Positions 1 to 12,459 of a stretch of 64,000 nt of DNA are shown here, piece after piece. The stretch covers positions 14,439,523 to 14,503,522 of the forward strand of contig OX336342.1 of the NCBI GenBank assembly GCA_946902875.1. The letters are read 5' to 3'. The notes beneath the pieces are model-generated. The model worked only from the letters and a program-made list of their open reading frames with translations, was not told where the DNA came from and did not search any database. The first letter of the stretch is position 1. The number at the start of each line of letters is the position of its first letter. The DNA comes from Nematopogon swammerdamellus (lineage: Eukaryota; Arthropoda; Insecta; Lepidoptera; Adelidae). The translations under genes were made by a program, and so were the position numbers.

Positions 1-850
1 ATAATAAGCTAAAATAGAAGGTCTGTGGATTCGGAAGATGTTTTAAACCTACTTGGGGGGAATTAACTGCGACTTTTACGTAAAGGGGAGTGCTGTGCAC
101 CCTATTCTCACTTGGTAGCATTGTCATTTCCTGGAGGTCGTTCTAGGTTGATTTTCCACGAGGAAAGTTGGAAACTGAATTCCTTTGAGTCGATCGCCTA
201 CAATTAGATTAAGCGTACTAGATTAGCTCTAAGTAATAGATTAACATAGGTTTAATGGTATGCGCATGATAGATTAGGCACCAAACATTCAAGCTGAACG
301 TCCCCGTCGTGCTTGGTGGGCAATGTGGAGTTTGAACGACTAGATTTGATTATAAATCAAATCTGACGCAAAGAGAATAAACAATCTGAAAGCATATAAA
401 GAATAAATTAGTCAAATTTCATAGCGAATCGGCGAGGTAACAAACTAATAATTTTGCATGTTAGAAATAGAAAAGAGCATAATGTCTCAAGGAGAAGAGA
501 CATCGTTTGGCATTTGAGGTTATAATATGCGTAAATTGACAGTAACTATTACTTTAACTGGTCACTACTCGAGCGCTTAGGTTTAAGGTTAAGTTATGAC
601 GTAAATTTAACTGTCGTTAACTGGTGCAACCCAATTTTCGCTTAACCGGAGATTTGACTGATTGGTTATGGTAAAAGTTAGATGGTGCAACCCACCCTTA
701 GTTCACAGAGCGAACTTCATCCTGGAACGAACAAACAAGAACGCCTAATATTTCATTTCATTTCATTTCATTTATTCATTTCCATCTTAGGTACCATCGG
801 TACACTTGAGTTCGTCACATTTTAGTTTACGAAATTTACAATTGAAACTG
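1..850. other. Intron of the acetylcholinesterase gene, 5' part
   Basis: Non-coding, AT-rich sequence upstream of the first visible acetylcholinesterase exon. It holds a short ATTTC microsatellite (about 750-772) and two related segments ending 'ggtgcaaccca' (near 622-632 and 692-702), probably remnants of a dispersed repeat. No exon was recognised here. Confidence 0.5.
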
Positions 851-895
851 CTGCACCACTGAGCTATCGTCAGCCTCGATAGCTCAGTGGTGCAG
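851..895. repeat. 19-bp perfect inverted repeat at the SINE head
   Basis: The first 19 bp (851-869) are the exact reverse complement of 877-895, with a 7-bp spacer. The right arm is the tRNA-like A-box region of the SINE that begins here, so the left arm looks like a fragment of a second SINE head in opposite orientation. Confidence 0.8.
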
Positions 896-1260
896 ACAGT
901 CAACTGTCGCTATCGAATGTTAAGCAACGCTGGGTGCGGTCAGTACTTGGATGGGTGACCGCTGACCGTTGGAGGCTGACCGAGGTTCGGATTCCTCGTA
1001 AAACTGTAGGTCCCTTCCCTCCTAATCTTACTTGGTGGTAGGGTTTAACCCGCCCGGGTTGGTACCACCGCACTGAATGAAACGTCGGTCTAAACGGCTA
1101 TGTAAATAGTTTGTGTTTTCCGACCAGTTCAGTGTAGCCGGCACGATCGAAGGGGGTAGCACTGAAATGGCACCTAGTTCACCCGGTGTTATGAGCTGAC
1201 ATCACGGACGTTGTGGGTGATGTAGCCAACCGTGTCAGTTTCCATAAAAAAAAATAAAAA
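870..1260 (+). mobile_element. Chimeric tRNA/5S-like SINE, near full length
   Basis: The head contains a tRNA A-box-like motif (TAGCTCAGTGG). It is followed by a stretch very like the 5S rRNA internal control region (ttaagcaacgctggg, then gtcagtacttggatgggtga) and a tRNA B-box-like motif (GGTTCGGATTCC). The body shares 'gcccgggttggtaccaccg' and 'gtgtagccggcacga' with the other copies. The element ends in 'tttccat' plus an A-rich tail, 82 bp before the acetylcholinesterase exon at 1343. Confidence 0.85.
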
Positions 1261-1303
1261 TTATGTCTACAAGATTAGGGTATGCGGGACGGTTTTGGCT
1301 TGA

Positions 1304-2831
<1,528 letters not shown>

Positions 2832-5469
2832 GCTGCTGGAACGATCGCCTACAAGCGGACGCCGAGACCGACGTCTCGAGAAGCAAGTTTCATCCCAGAA
2901 ATTCCCACCCGTTTACCCTGAGTCGAAAAGAAGAAACACGGCAGGTACAAGAATATTTATTTGTGTTCCCATACTAAATGATGGTGTTTCTCCAATGGTC
3001 GCGACGTTGAACATTTTGTGAAACGTAAATGAAGGGTATGTGAACTGACTTATATTTTCGTTCGTTTAAAATTCATACATGAGCGTGTTTTAAGATATTA
3101 TTAGATTTTATTGTTATAGTTTATGAATATACTTAGATATACTGTAACTTATAATAAGTGATATGTTTAATGGTGTACGTAGACTGCTTAATTTTGTACA
3201 GTTACATTCTCTTGATATATATATAAAATTTTGCACTTATATTTTTTCATTGAGAGTGCATATTTTCGTAGGCTTCTTCAGTTAATTTTGTGTTGAACAA
3301 TGCCATATCTACATTCTTTGTAGATATACACTCAAAAACATAATTTATGTTTTGAACATTTTGATAGGTGTCTCGTGCGAGTAGATTTTGTCTTAGAATG
3401 TAATTAAAATTCGTCATTTGGTGGCCAATCGTTGATTTCATGTTTGATGTTGTCAAAATAACAGTAAAATCAATTGTAAACTATATGTATACATTATATG
3501 TATATGAGGTAGGTACATAAGCGCGTTACATTAAATTTGAGATAAAACTGTAGTTTTGGCTTTAAATGTGCATCAATGGCATAATGTAGGTATGTATGTA
3601 TATCCCATGAAACATATCATTTGTGCCTCTGCGTAATATATATGACGTTATTTTCAAGAACGTATATGAATAAGTATTTTTGTAATTACGTCAAAATCTT
3701 TAAACTAAGCTCATTCGTATATCACTGAATATAGTGAGTAGTTAATTGTCGTGTATAGGAACTTCCGAAAGCTATTCTTCATTTTTATTCAGACTCTCCC
3801 AACTGGAAAAAGTATATGACCTGCCTTAGGAATGTTTTCTACCTACTGTGATTAAATTAAATTTATTGGGCAAAAATCATGAATTTGTTGCATTGACTCA
3901 CATTTACCTACTAAACATTTGTTAATGACTACATGTAATTCTGTACCATTAAATTTGCACTAACCCTAAATAATAATTTTAATGAACATATCGTCAAAAT
4001 TCCTAACAGAAAACAATCTTTGTACATACTCATCTCTGCAAATTGGACAACATTTCCCAATACCAAAAACGTATGTTTGTAACTTGTAACTTGAAACTTG
4101 TCAATATGGAAACTAGGTGTAACTACCAACTTCTGCAATGAATGTATCATTTCTGGCCATTTCGCCATTAAATGCCATAAGAAAACATAATGAGTCATCT
4201 CGTGAACTGGTCCGTAGGATGTATCCAATAATAAGTTGTTGTCCTAGAATACAATATATTTAGCTCTGATCCAAAGAGAAAAGGTTATTTTAATTTGTGT
4301 AAAATTATAAATTACAAAATAGTAGCTTAAAAATGCTTTAAGAGAAAAATATCTTATGAAAATACATATCAATTTATATACATTTTATATACACCTACGT
4401 ACATAGCACATAGTGAGTTGTCTATCTATATCTATATATACACTCGGTAGAGATTGTTACGTATATTTGGACACGGCGCGACTCGTCGGATAGGTATATT
4501 TAGGGTTGCTGTGATGGAATCTTAGTGTTTGGAACAGCCGAGAAGGCAACCGCCATTGTGTTTTTGGTTTCAGCTGACTCAAGCAAAGTTTCCTACCGTC
4601 TAGTTGGCGGACCGATTAATTCTCAGAAGATTCAGTCTCAGTTACGAAATTTTCACTGACTATTTACTAATACATTTTAATATTAATTCCGTTCAGTAAT
4701 ACAAATTCTGTTTTTGTACCAGTGGTATTCCTGAAAAGAGTAAGCGTGTACCATTTTATTTGGTAACATATTTTAATCTACCTTCTATTGTGAAGGTTAT
4801 GTGAGGTTATTATCAATGGAAGCCTGTAAGTTAAATCTTTATTTTGTTACCCATTTTGGTGAAATGTTCGAGGCACTCACGGAGTATTACAGTAGCAATC
4901 TTACATTTATTTATGTACGAGCTAACAATTAGTACGCAAAACCTAACAGCGAGTATGAACACAAACACCAATGAATTCATTGTTATTGGGTTGTTCCGAA
5001 TGATTGCAGTCTGTTTTTATATTTGATGGAATGTTTTTCTGCTTATTTTTGTAGATTTACAACTGAGTTTAGTAATAAAACTTAAATTTAAACTGGAATT
5101 TCGAGGATTCAAACAGGCAGCTTTTATATTATGTAAGCCAGAACGTGAAGTATAAAAGTGTGTTGTGTAATTTCAGTTGTATCCCCTAAACATTGAAACC
5201 TGTCGTATGGGATAGCTTTAATTAGTTAAATTGTAGACTGGTAGCCAATAAAGAGGTTAGATCATTGTACCGACCCATAACCAAACCGTATCCGTCGCGT
5301 ATTCAGCATTTAAGTAGTATTCTTTTATTATATGTGTTAGGTATACGGTTTGTTTCGTAAGGTTTTTTGAGTCGCGTTGAATTTATTTATAACAGCATAT
5401 AAACGACATATCGTCCAAACGCCATCTAGCATCTGAATTGTCGAACGAGATAATGTTAAAAGGCTATTG

Positions 5470-5600
5470 TAATGGAGGCAACACGATACCCTGAGGAGGA
5501 CCGGCACAGGCAGTTAGATCGTATAAGTCAGAACAATCATTATCGATTTTAATACATCGCTGAATAACACAATGGCATGAGCCGATCCAATATATTACCA
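5470..5600 (-). pseudogene. Degenerate non-LTR reverse transcriptase fragment
   Basis: The minus strand translates to DLTACAGPPQGIVLPPLQ then stop. This resembles the reverse-transcriptase block G(V/P)PQG.VL.PLL. The 5' part of the fragment (5551-5600) recurs at about 7045-7097. Short and interrupted, so a relic. Confidence 0.5.
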
Positions 5601-6382
5601 TCGGCGATTAGACCTCGGCATTTCCATTATAATGTTAAGTAAAAGTCAACTGCATCGAAGGCATTACTAACAGTTCAAAATTTTGCTATTGTCGAGGTTC
5701 ATCTTTTTAAGCAAAACCCACTATTTCACTTATTGTGTAGATGTAGTTTGCAATTTATATACTTTAAGTTTTGGCCGTGTTTTATATTTACGTGACATGC
5801 GCAGTGATGTACCTTGGTAATATTTGTGGATACGCGGCGATGACGGCAATTTGTAGAGTCGACGAGATGCGTGAACTAGAGCGTGTTCTCTTGTCAATGA
5901 GCGTGCGTGATTCGGTCGACGCTCATTGGTTTTTCTGGTACGTGTAATTGGCATAACAAAAATCAGATTTTTTCTTTGCTTTGTCGAATCACAATAATTT
6001 AATGTACTTACACAAATATCAAAGGATGTTCTTGCAACCTGATGTTTTAAATTCTAATTTGTCGAACATTTTACCATCGTAAAAATCAGTATGTAGGTTG
6101 ATTTTTTTATCCAGCGTAATCAGTGTAGATAATATGCCTTCAATTTTAAGTGTGGCCTAAAACACAGATCTAGTGAATATTAACCCGCGTGAATGGTAAC
6201 GCGGCTACACTTGGAGCGAACTCACAGGAGCGTGATGGCCGGCGCGGTGCGTCGACACGGTGTGTAGGTGTCTCCTTTCTCTGAAGACAATACTAGCAAC
6301 TAGCACATACATATTACTTACCAAAATTCGTATTGAAATATGCGTAGACCTAAATATAGGTAAATGTTGTAGCGATATAACC

Positions 6383-6383
6383 T

Positions 6384-6426
<43 letters not shown>
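6383..6426. repeat. (AT)n microsatellite
   Basis: Nearly pure TA dinucleotide repeat of about 44 bp, immediately before the MITE at 6451. Confidence 0.9.
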
Positions 6427-6429
<3 letters not shown>

Positions 6430-6450
6430 GTACAATGTACATAATTATGC

Positions 6451-6651
6451 ATAACCTGGTTATTTAAGAAAGGCATTGAAAATGGCGGCGCTCCTATTTG
6501 CCTCTCGCTCACACAGTATTGCCGTCTAAATAAAATAAAGCAATAAAACACAAATTTGTAAAAAAGAATCTATACAAAAAAAAATGCATGCTGACTGTAC
6601 AGCTATAAAACGCCGCCATTTTAAATCCCCTTCTTTAAATAACCAGGTTAT
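6451..6651. mobile_element. MITE with ~40-bp terminal inverted repeats
   Basis: The left end 'ataacctggttattta' and right end 'taaataaccaggttat' are inverted. The arms continue for about 40 bp to 'aaatggcggcg' and 'cgccgccattt'. About 120 bp of non-coding sequence lies between. Probably a non-autonomous DNA transposon; no clear target-site duplication was seen. Confidence 0.75.
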
Positions 6652-9564
6652 TATGTTGTCTTACGATGTGGTGAATTTTATATTTTTATAGTTCGACGTC
6701 CGACTTAGTGTTGGTTGTGCAACACCGGGTAGTGTTCTAAGATTGTTGTTTATAGTTTCTTTTTTAAATACATACGTGTAATGCGGATATTATCCGTATC
6801 TGAAATTGAAACTCTACCTACCTTCTCAGGTCTATGACTTGAGTAGGTAACGTTATATAATTGGTTCTAATATAAATATGACAGGTTTGTATGGTAATAA
6901 TGATTATTCATTATACACGCTTTTAATGATACTGATTTATTCGTAAAAAATAATACAACTGGGAAATGTCTGATTGTTCTTGAAATAACTACCTATGGGA
7001 CTGTAGAATGAATGTTTGGAAATGTTTTGATATATTACATTGTTTATCTAATACATCGCTGAATAACACAATGGCAAGAGCCGATCCACTATATTACGTA
7101 TGGTTCATATCAAGGGTTCATGTATGCCAGCTAATGTCGTCATATTTTTTACTGTATTTTATGTTGGAAATATTTTGCTTTTAAAATTATGTGTGCACGT
7201 AGGGAAAGAAGTGGTAGTACCTATTTACATAAGTAAGAAAAAAAAAACGCGATAAATGTCATTAGGGCAAGGCGACGGCGATCGCTTATCTGTGTGCTTT
7301 AAGTGTAAAATGCTATGTATGAAAAAATTACGAATGATTGAAAATCAATGGATGTATTACAAATCGAACGATATCCCTGACAGTTATAGAAATCTACCAG
7401 TGTTAAAATTGTTTGCAAATATGAAAACAAAAAACGAGTAAATATTTGGTTGAAACATCTAAGTTATATACGGCTAATTATACTAGATACTAATGAAAAT
7501 TCAAAATACTTGGTGCACGTTTTATTTGGAGGAAGTAAATTATATTATTTTATTAAATATGCAGTTCATTATACAAAGTTACGTAATATTTCAAAATGTC
7601 GTGTAGGTACTGTACTTCATATCTGTTTCACAATTCATTCGTAAGTTTATCCAAAACAAAATATCGACTCAGGTAATAATTTTGTTATTGAACAGTGTAT
7701 GAAAATGAAATATGTTAAAATATGCACGCCTTTTTAATAATTCCGATGGTTTGGATCAAATAATATATCTTTAGTCTACACAAATTCGCAATCTTAAAAT
7801 GTAAATTAACTGTTTCTCTTGACATTGTTGCTGTCGTGTATCCTAAATAAACATAATACATTGTAATGACGACTTGTGCACTCGAATAAATGAAAAATCT
7901 CGTTCGTCTGTCACATATTTCATTTGAGCTCTACATATTTTATTAAAATTGGTACATACATAAATTCCATATCCAATAAAGGGCTATTAGGATGCGCGCA
8001 CTCTAACTCTGGTGATTTGGAACAGATTGTGCGACGGAGGTACATATTATATACCATGTATGTATAAAGACATACCTCATAACTTTCACGAAATCATTTC
8101 ATAAGTCATTTGAAGAAAAACACCAACCTAAAAAATTTTCTATTCGCCTCATGACATGACGTGTGCATCGTTATTATTTCAAACGTTTAGTTGCAACAAA
8201 AACAAGACATTTTTCTCTTAGATAAAATATTGTAAGTTCGTCCACAATCTCGGCTTAAAACGGAGCCATTAGAGGAAGGTATAAATGAGCAGAATGCCTT
8301 CATTCGCTGCTGCAGACCGTCGCGCGCCCCCCAGCCCAGTCACGTACGTGATAACAATTTTTTTTTTTTTTATGGAATAATACAGAAGTGCGAAGTTAAA
8401 AAATTAAAACATACCCATATTAGGACTATTTTCATGATATATGAAGAGTATACCTCTCTCTTATCGGTATGATTTTGGTTGAGAATGTGTATCTAACTAC
8501 TTTTTTTAACTAAGCATTTACCTATCTGATCTCTTAGACCTGACGAAGCATCAACAATCTGGCAGGTATTCTAAGTGGAAGGGTTACTTCCTTCAGTTCT
8601 CTACTTTGAGTTCATTGGTCCGCGCTGGACTGAAATAACTTTTCACATTAGGCGTGGAATTATTTTTCAAAGCGGAACTGTTTGATTAAAAAACAATTAT
8701 GTATATTTTCGTCTCGAAAGAAGTGAAACGTCCAGCGTATGTCCTTATACATTCTGTATAGTGCGCGCGCACTTCACTGTGCCGTTGGAAGCCGGTTGTG
8801 TTGTGAGCATAGCGTGCAGCTTACCCCCGCCCCGTCCTGTTCCCACCTGCAAAGTTAGAGTGCGCGGTCTATAGTTTGTTGTGGTAGTTAGAAAAATATT
8901 GTAGGTTAATCACTCGTGCTTGAGACTGCGTCTTAAGTAAGCTTATTTATGGCCTAAAAATAAACATGTTATCTTTGAAGATCGTGTAAGTAAACTGAAT
9001 GAGCTGATCTGCATGCACTAATTGTAAGATAACCGTGAGTTTTCGCCGAGATTATCTTTTAATTTCTATAAATAATCAAATTTAAAATGAATATTACTTG
9101 CACCAGGAAAAGTACGTATATTGAAATTGATTAGGTGCCCAATATTGTAACTACAGCATTTACTAAAAATATATGTGATATTACTGCGACCCTTGTCGAG
9201 CAATGCTTACCACAAGAACGATCAACTTATTTGCTTTTTTATTTAATATAGATACCTACTTAGCTAACCACTAGAAGTAGGTTGATAACATTGCGGATGA
9301 CGAAGACAATATCATTTCATTTGGATTCGATGTATGCTCAATGCTTCTGTTCGTAGAAGAAATTTAATGTATTATTAATTGTACATCTTTATAGATATTC
9401 TGTGAGATGCATTTTCATCGCTGTCCAATGAGAATATTTTCAAAACAAAAATAATCTGAAAGCAGCAACCCTTATATTTTGACGATTTTGACATTCCTGT
9501 TCTTGGTAATACATTAATAATATAAACAGGTAAAGTTTGTAAGTTTGGATGTAGGAGGTAAACT

Positions 9565-9655
9565 CCGAAAATACTCATCCGATTTTAAAAATTCTTTAAA
9601 CGTTATTTAGAATGGACCTTCAGGCTATGCGAGCGAAGCCGCGAGCAAAAGCAAA
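9565..9655 (-). repeat. Fragment of dispersed 'cccgcggcttcgctcgc' repeat
   Basis: Shares 'tccgaaaatactcatccgat' and 'ggctatgcgagc.aagccgcg.gcaaaagc' with 52835-52965. The end motif is the reverse complement of a repeat end seen at 20361, 29825 and 58010. Confidence 0.65.
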
Positions 9656-10365
9656 GTGTTTTATAAATCCCTTGGTAAAAAAATTTAATCAACAAACAAT
9701 AAAAAAATGCTGTGTGTGTATGTGGCTCGAAATGTATTATTATGGCCGTGTAACCCACCATCGTGAGGCATACACCTTCAGAGACAACCGTGACTCAAAT
9801 AAGTAGAATAACTACAATAATTTGACAAATTAATTAAACAGAAGAGTGATAGTTTAAACATTCAAATAAAATGTTGATTGTTTAACAACAGTTTATCTGT
9901 ATACTTTACTTTACTCGTATATCGTGGTAAAATCTGTCTTTCAGTTTGAAATTCATAAATTATTTTGTCGCAGATAATATTCTCGTTGGTCGCGATTAGA
10001 TACATAAAAATAGTTAAATATATTTCATGTCGAATAGTATTCGGTAAATTATTTTCAAAGGAACTAGTTGATGTCAGGTAATCAAATAAATAAGATAGAA
10101 GGAATTGTTTAAGTGTTTATAGTCAATCTGTAGGATACTCATTTGAGCAGCACGTGAAATATTGTATGATTATGTTGTCTGAAAAAACATCTCTCCAAGA
10201 ATGTTGTTGTAAAAATCATTAAATGAAGCCAAATTCGATTGACATAGAATTGTTTGACCTCCATGCTCAAAATACATTAAATAATACACTTTCACCACCA
10301 ACTTGTGCCTTTTATTGTTATGCCCACGAACGAGCTGTTTCATAAACATACATACATATACATAT

Positions 10366-10545
10366 CACACACACTGAATCCCGACAATCGGGTTAAGCAG
10401 AGAAATCGGTGTTGTGCTGCAAGAACTCTGGTCAATTACAGCACACACAACACCGACCACCACGTTTCGCAAAGTATTCGAACAAGATTAAATCGATCAA
10501 GCAGCAAGTAAGGCAAGAAGCCCCACCTGGTGTATGACTTTCATA
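10366..10545 (-). mobile_element. Dispersed retroelement 3' fragment (GTAT-tailed family)
   Basis: Reverse orientation of the family seen more completely at 42723-43067 and 52458-52797. It includes the 'catacatatacatatcacac' tail, 'cgacaatcgggttaagcaga' and 'cgtttcgcaaagtattcgaa'. The 5' part of the element is missing. Confidence 0.75.
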
Positions 10546-12166
10546 AACTCGTAAACAAAATATGTACAACCCAAGAATCAAAATATGAAACTCAAACTTT
10601 ACTAGAAGCGTACAAACCCATAAAGATGGATCTACTCGTAATAATAATAGGAAAGAATACTTACCTTACCTACCCATTATCTGTGCCGTTGTCATTGTCG
10701 TGGTGACATCGAGAGTATCAAAATTTAACTATCTCGTCGGCATGTGGCGCCACCTCGTAGTGAACGTTCACAATTCATCGCCCACGAACAGAAGTCAGTC
10801 AAAGCTTTATTGTATCTACGCCATCAAGGTAGGCACAATAAAACTTGTGAGGCCGTCTAGGAAGGAGGCGCTGCTGTAATCCTCAACATTATTTAATTTC
10901 AGGATATATTTATCTTGAATAAAACGCCACTTTGCGACTGATAGGTTTTATTCATTACACAACAACTACATATACTTATGTAAGTACACATCTAATTGGC
11001 ACAATGAAAAAACTTTCTTACGAAATAAAACTGAGTAGGTAAGACGTGGTACCGACGACCTATAAAAATTTGTAATGCATATTTTAAAATATGAGATGCC
11101 GTTTACGTATTTAAACATAACATTTTCGTTACACATTTCGTTACATTTACGTTACATAACACGAAGCATTTGGCCACCAATTCCTCGATGGAGATATTTT
11201 TACTTCAGATTCTTTTTATGATCTTCTGGGGTTTATGATGGTGTGAGTGCCTAGGTGCCTAATTACTTACCTATGTAAATTTATCATTACCAATGTACTT
11301 ATAAATTTTACTTTAATTTGACAAATAGCAAAAAGACTTGAATGAGAGAATTTTCATATTTGTGCTAATACAAAATAAAAATACCCAAATCTTTATAGAA
11401 TACAACCTGATGACAGGATAGATATTATTGTGTGTTTTACAATACCATAATAATACATTTTTACAAGTATTGGTATGTGAAATCTATAATAATAATTACA
11501 CTATGTAAACGCTAGGCTGATTTACAGTTTGATTACAGTTTGTGTATGAGTATAAACCAGTTACGATTAAATAGCGTGTTTAGACTGATACGTTTATATG
11601 CTTGATGTTCCTCGCCTGAAAAGGGTGGGAAAATATCTATATGTAAACAAGCTTTTATGTTATTTGCACAGCTTACTACACCGCGCATTTTTATTTCACT
11701 CAGATCTGCCACCGCACACTTAAACATAGATAACAAAAAATATTCTCGTTCGAGCCATTTCAAATACATCGAAAACTTTAAAAGCACGCAACCTTACGTG
11801 CTTTCAGCTCCAGTTGAACAGGAATGCGAAAGTAATACTTGGTTATAATTGCATTAAAATATATTTACCCTTAAATGCCTTAGTTTTTTTCTTATGATTC
11901 AGAAGAAACGTTAATGTACGTACACATTCGTACGTTCACGTTTCTTTTGAAACATAAGAAAACACTTCTTCCAAATTATCGGGGTCCACGTTCCAACGGC
12001 CGTTAGATCTCAATTAAATTTTGGTCTTTAGATTTTTTCGAAAAGCAGAAAATAAAATTTATTAAAGCGTCTAAAAACCAAAGTGACGCAAGTGATGGGA
12101 GAAGAAAAACACCTCCACATAACAAAATTAAATAAAAACATTTCAAGCCCAATATACGTATACATT

Positions 12167-12172
12167 TTTATT
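12167..12172 (-). promoter_or_regulatory. Candidate poly(A) signal of CRF-BP
   Basis: AATAAA on the minus strand, 145 nt downstream of the CRF-BP stop codon, a normal distance for a short 3' UTR. Confidence 0.5.
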
Positions 12173-12316
12173 CAACGACCAATTAGTTCTAAATTTAAAT
12201 AAATTACAAGGAAAGTGTTTTCTTCCCAGTGCGCTGCAGCGACACGAACTAGTGCGGCTGTTGAAGAGAGGTGAGCGCTTCAAGCGGGATGGGTAGCGTG
12301 GTTTGTGTCGTGTGCT

Positions 12317-12459
12317 TTATATTTCGCAGAGCAGGTCGGCGCGGGCGAGCTCCTCCAGATCCAGCGGCTGGAATGAGACGGTGACGGAGTTGTGGAAGCG
12401 GCCGCTGGACACGAGGCGCACCACCGTGTTGCCGCAAGCGATTAGTGCTGGGCGCCGCT
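12317..12459 (-). CDS. CRHBP: CRF-BP exon 7 (last), residues 281-327
   Basis: The acceptor 'attctcag' precedes AG CGG CGC, which completes a Glu codon from exon 6. It encodes ALIACGNTVVRLVSSGRFHN through DLLCEI and TAA at 12317-12319. The C-G-NTVVR-VSSG block is a strong family signature. An acceptor 2 nt further on would shift frame and lose homology. Confidence 0.92.

Larger units (their letters stand above)
2832..12166. other. Acetylcholinesterase 3' UTR and intergenic region
   Basis: About 9.3 kb between two convergent genes. The acetylcholinesterase 3' UTR must begin at 2832, but I could not assign its poly(A) site. No further exon was recognised. Contents that can be supported are a reverse-transcriptase fragment (5470-5600) sharing a roughly 50-bp segment with 7045-7097, an AT microsatellite (6383-6426), a MITE (6451-6651), part of a 'cccgcgg' repeat (9565-9655) and a LINE/SINE 3' fragment (10366-10545). 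Confidence 0.5.

Noticed and set aside
930..975. Possible 5S rRNA gene fragment
   Set aside because: The match covers only the internal control region and recurs in the near-full-length SINE copies at the same place, so it belongs to the SINE head.
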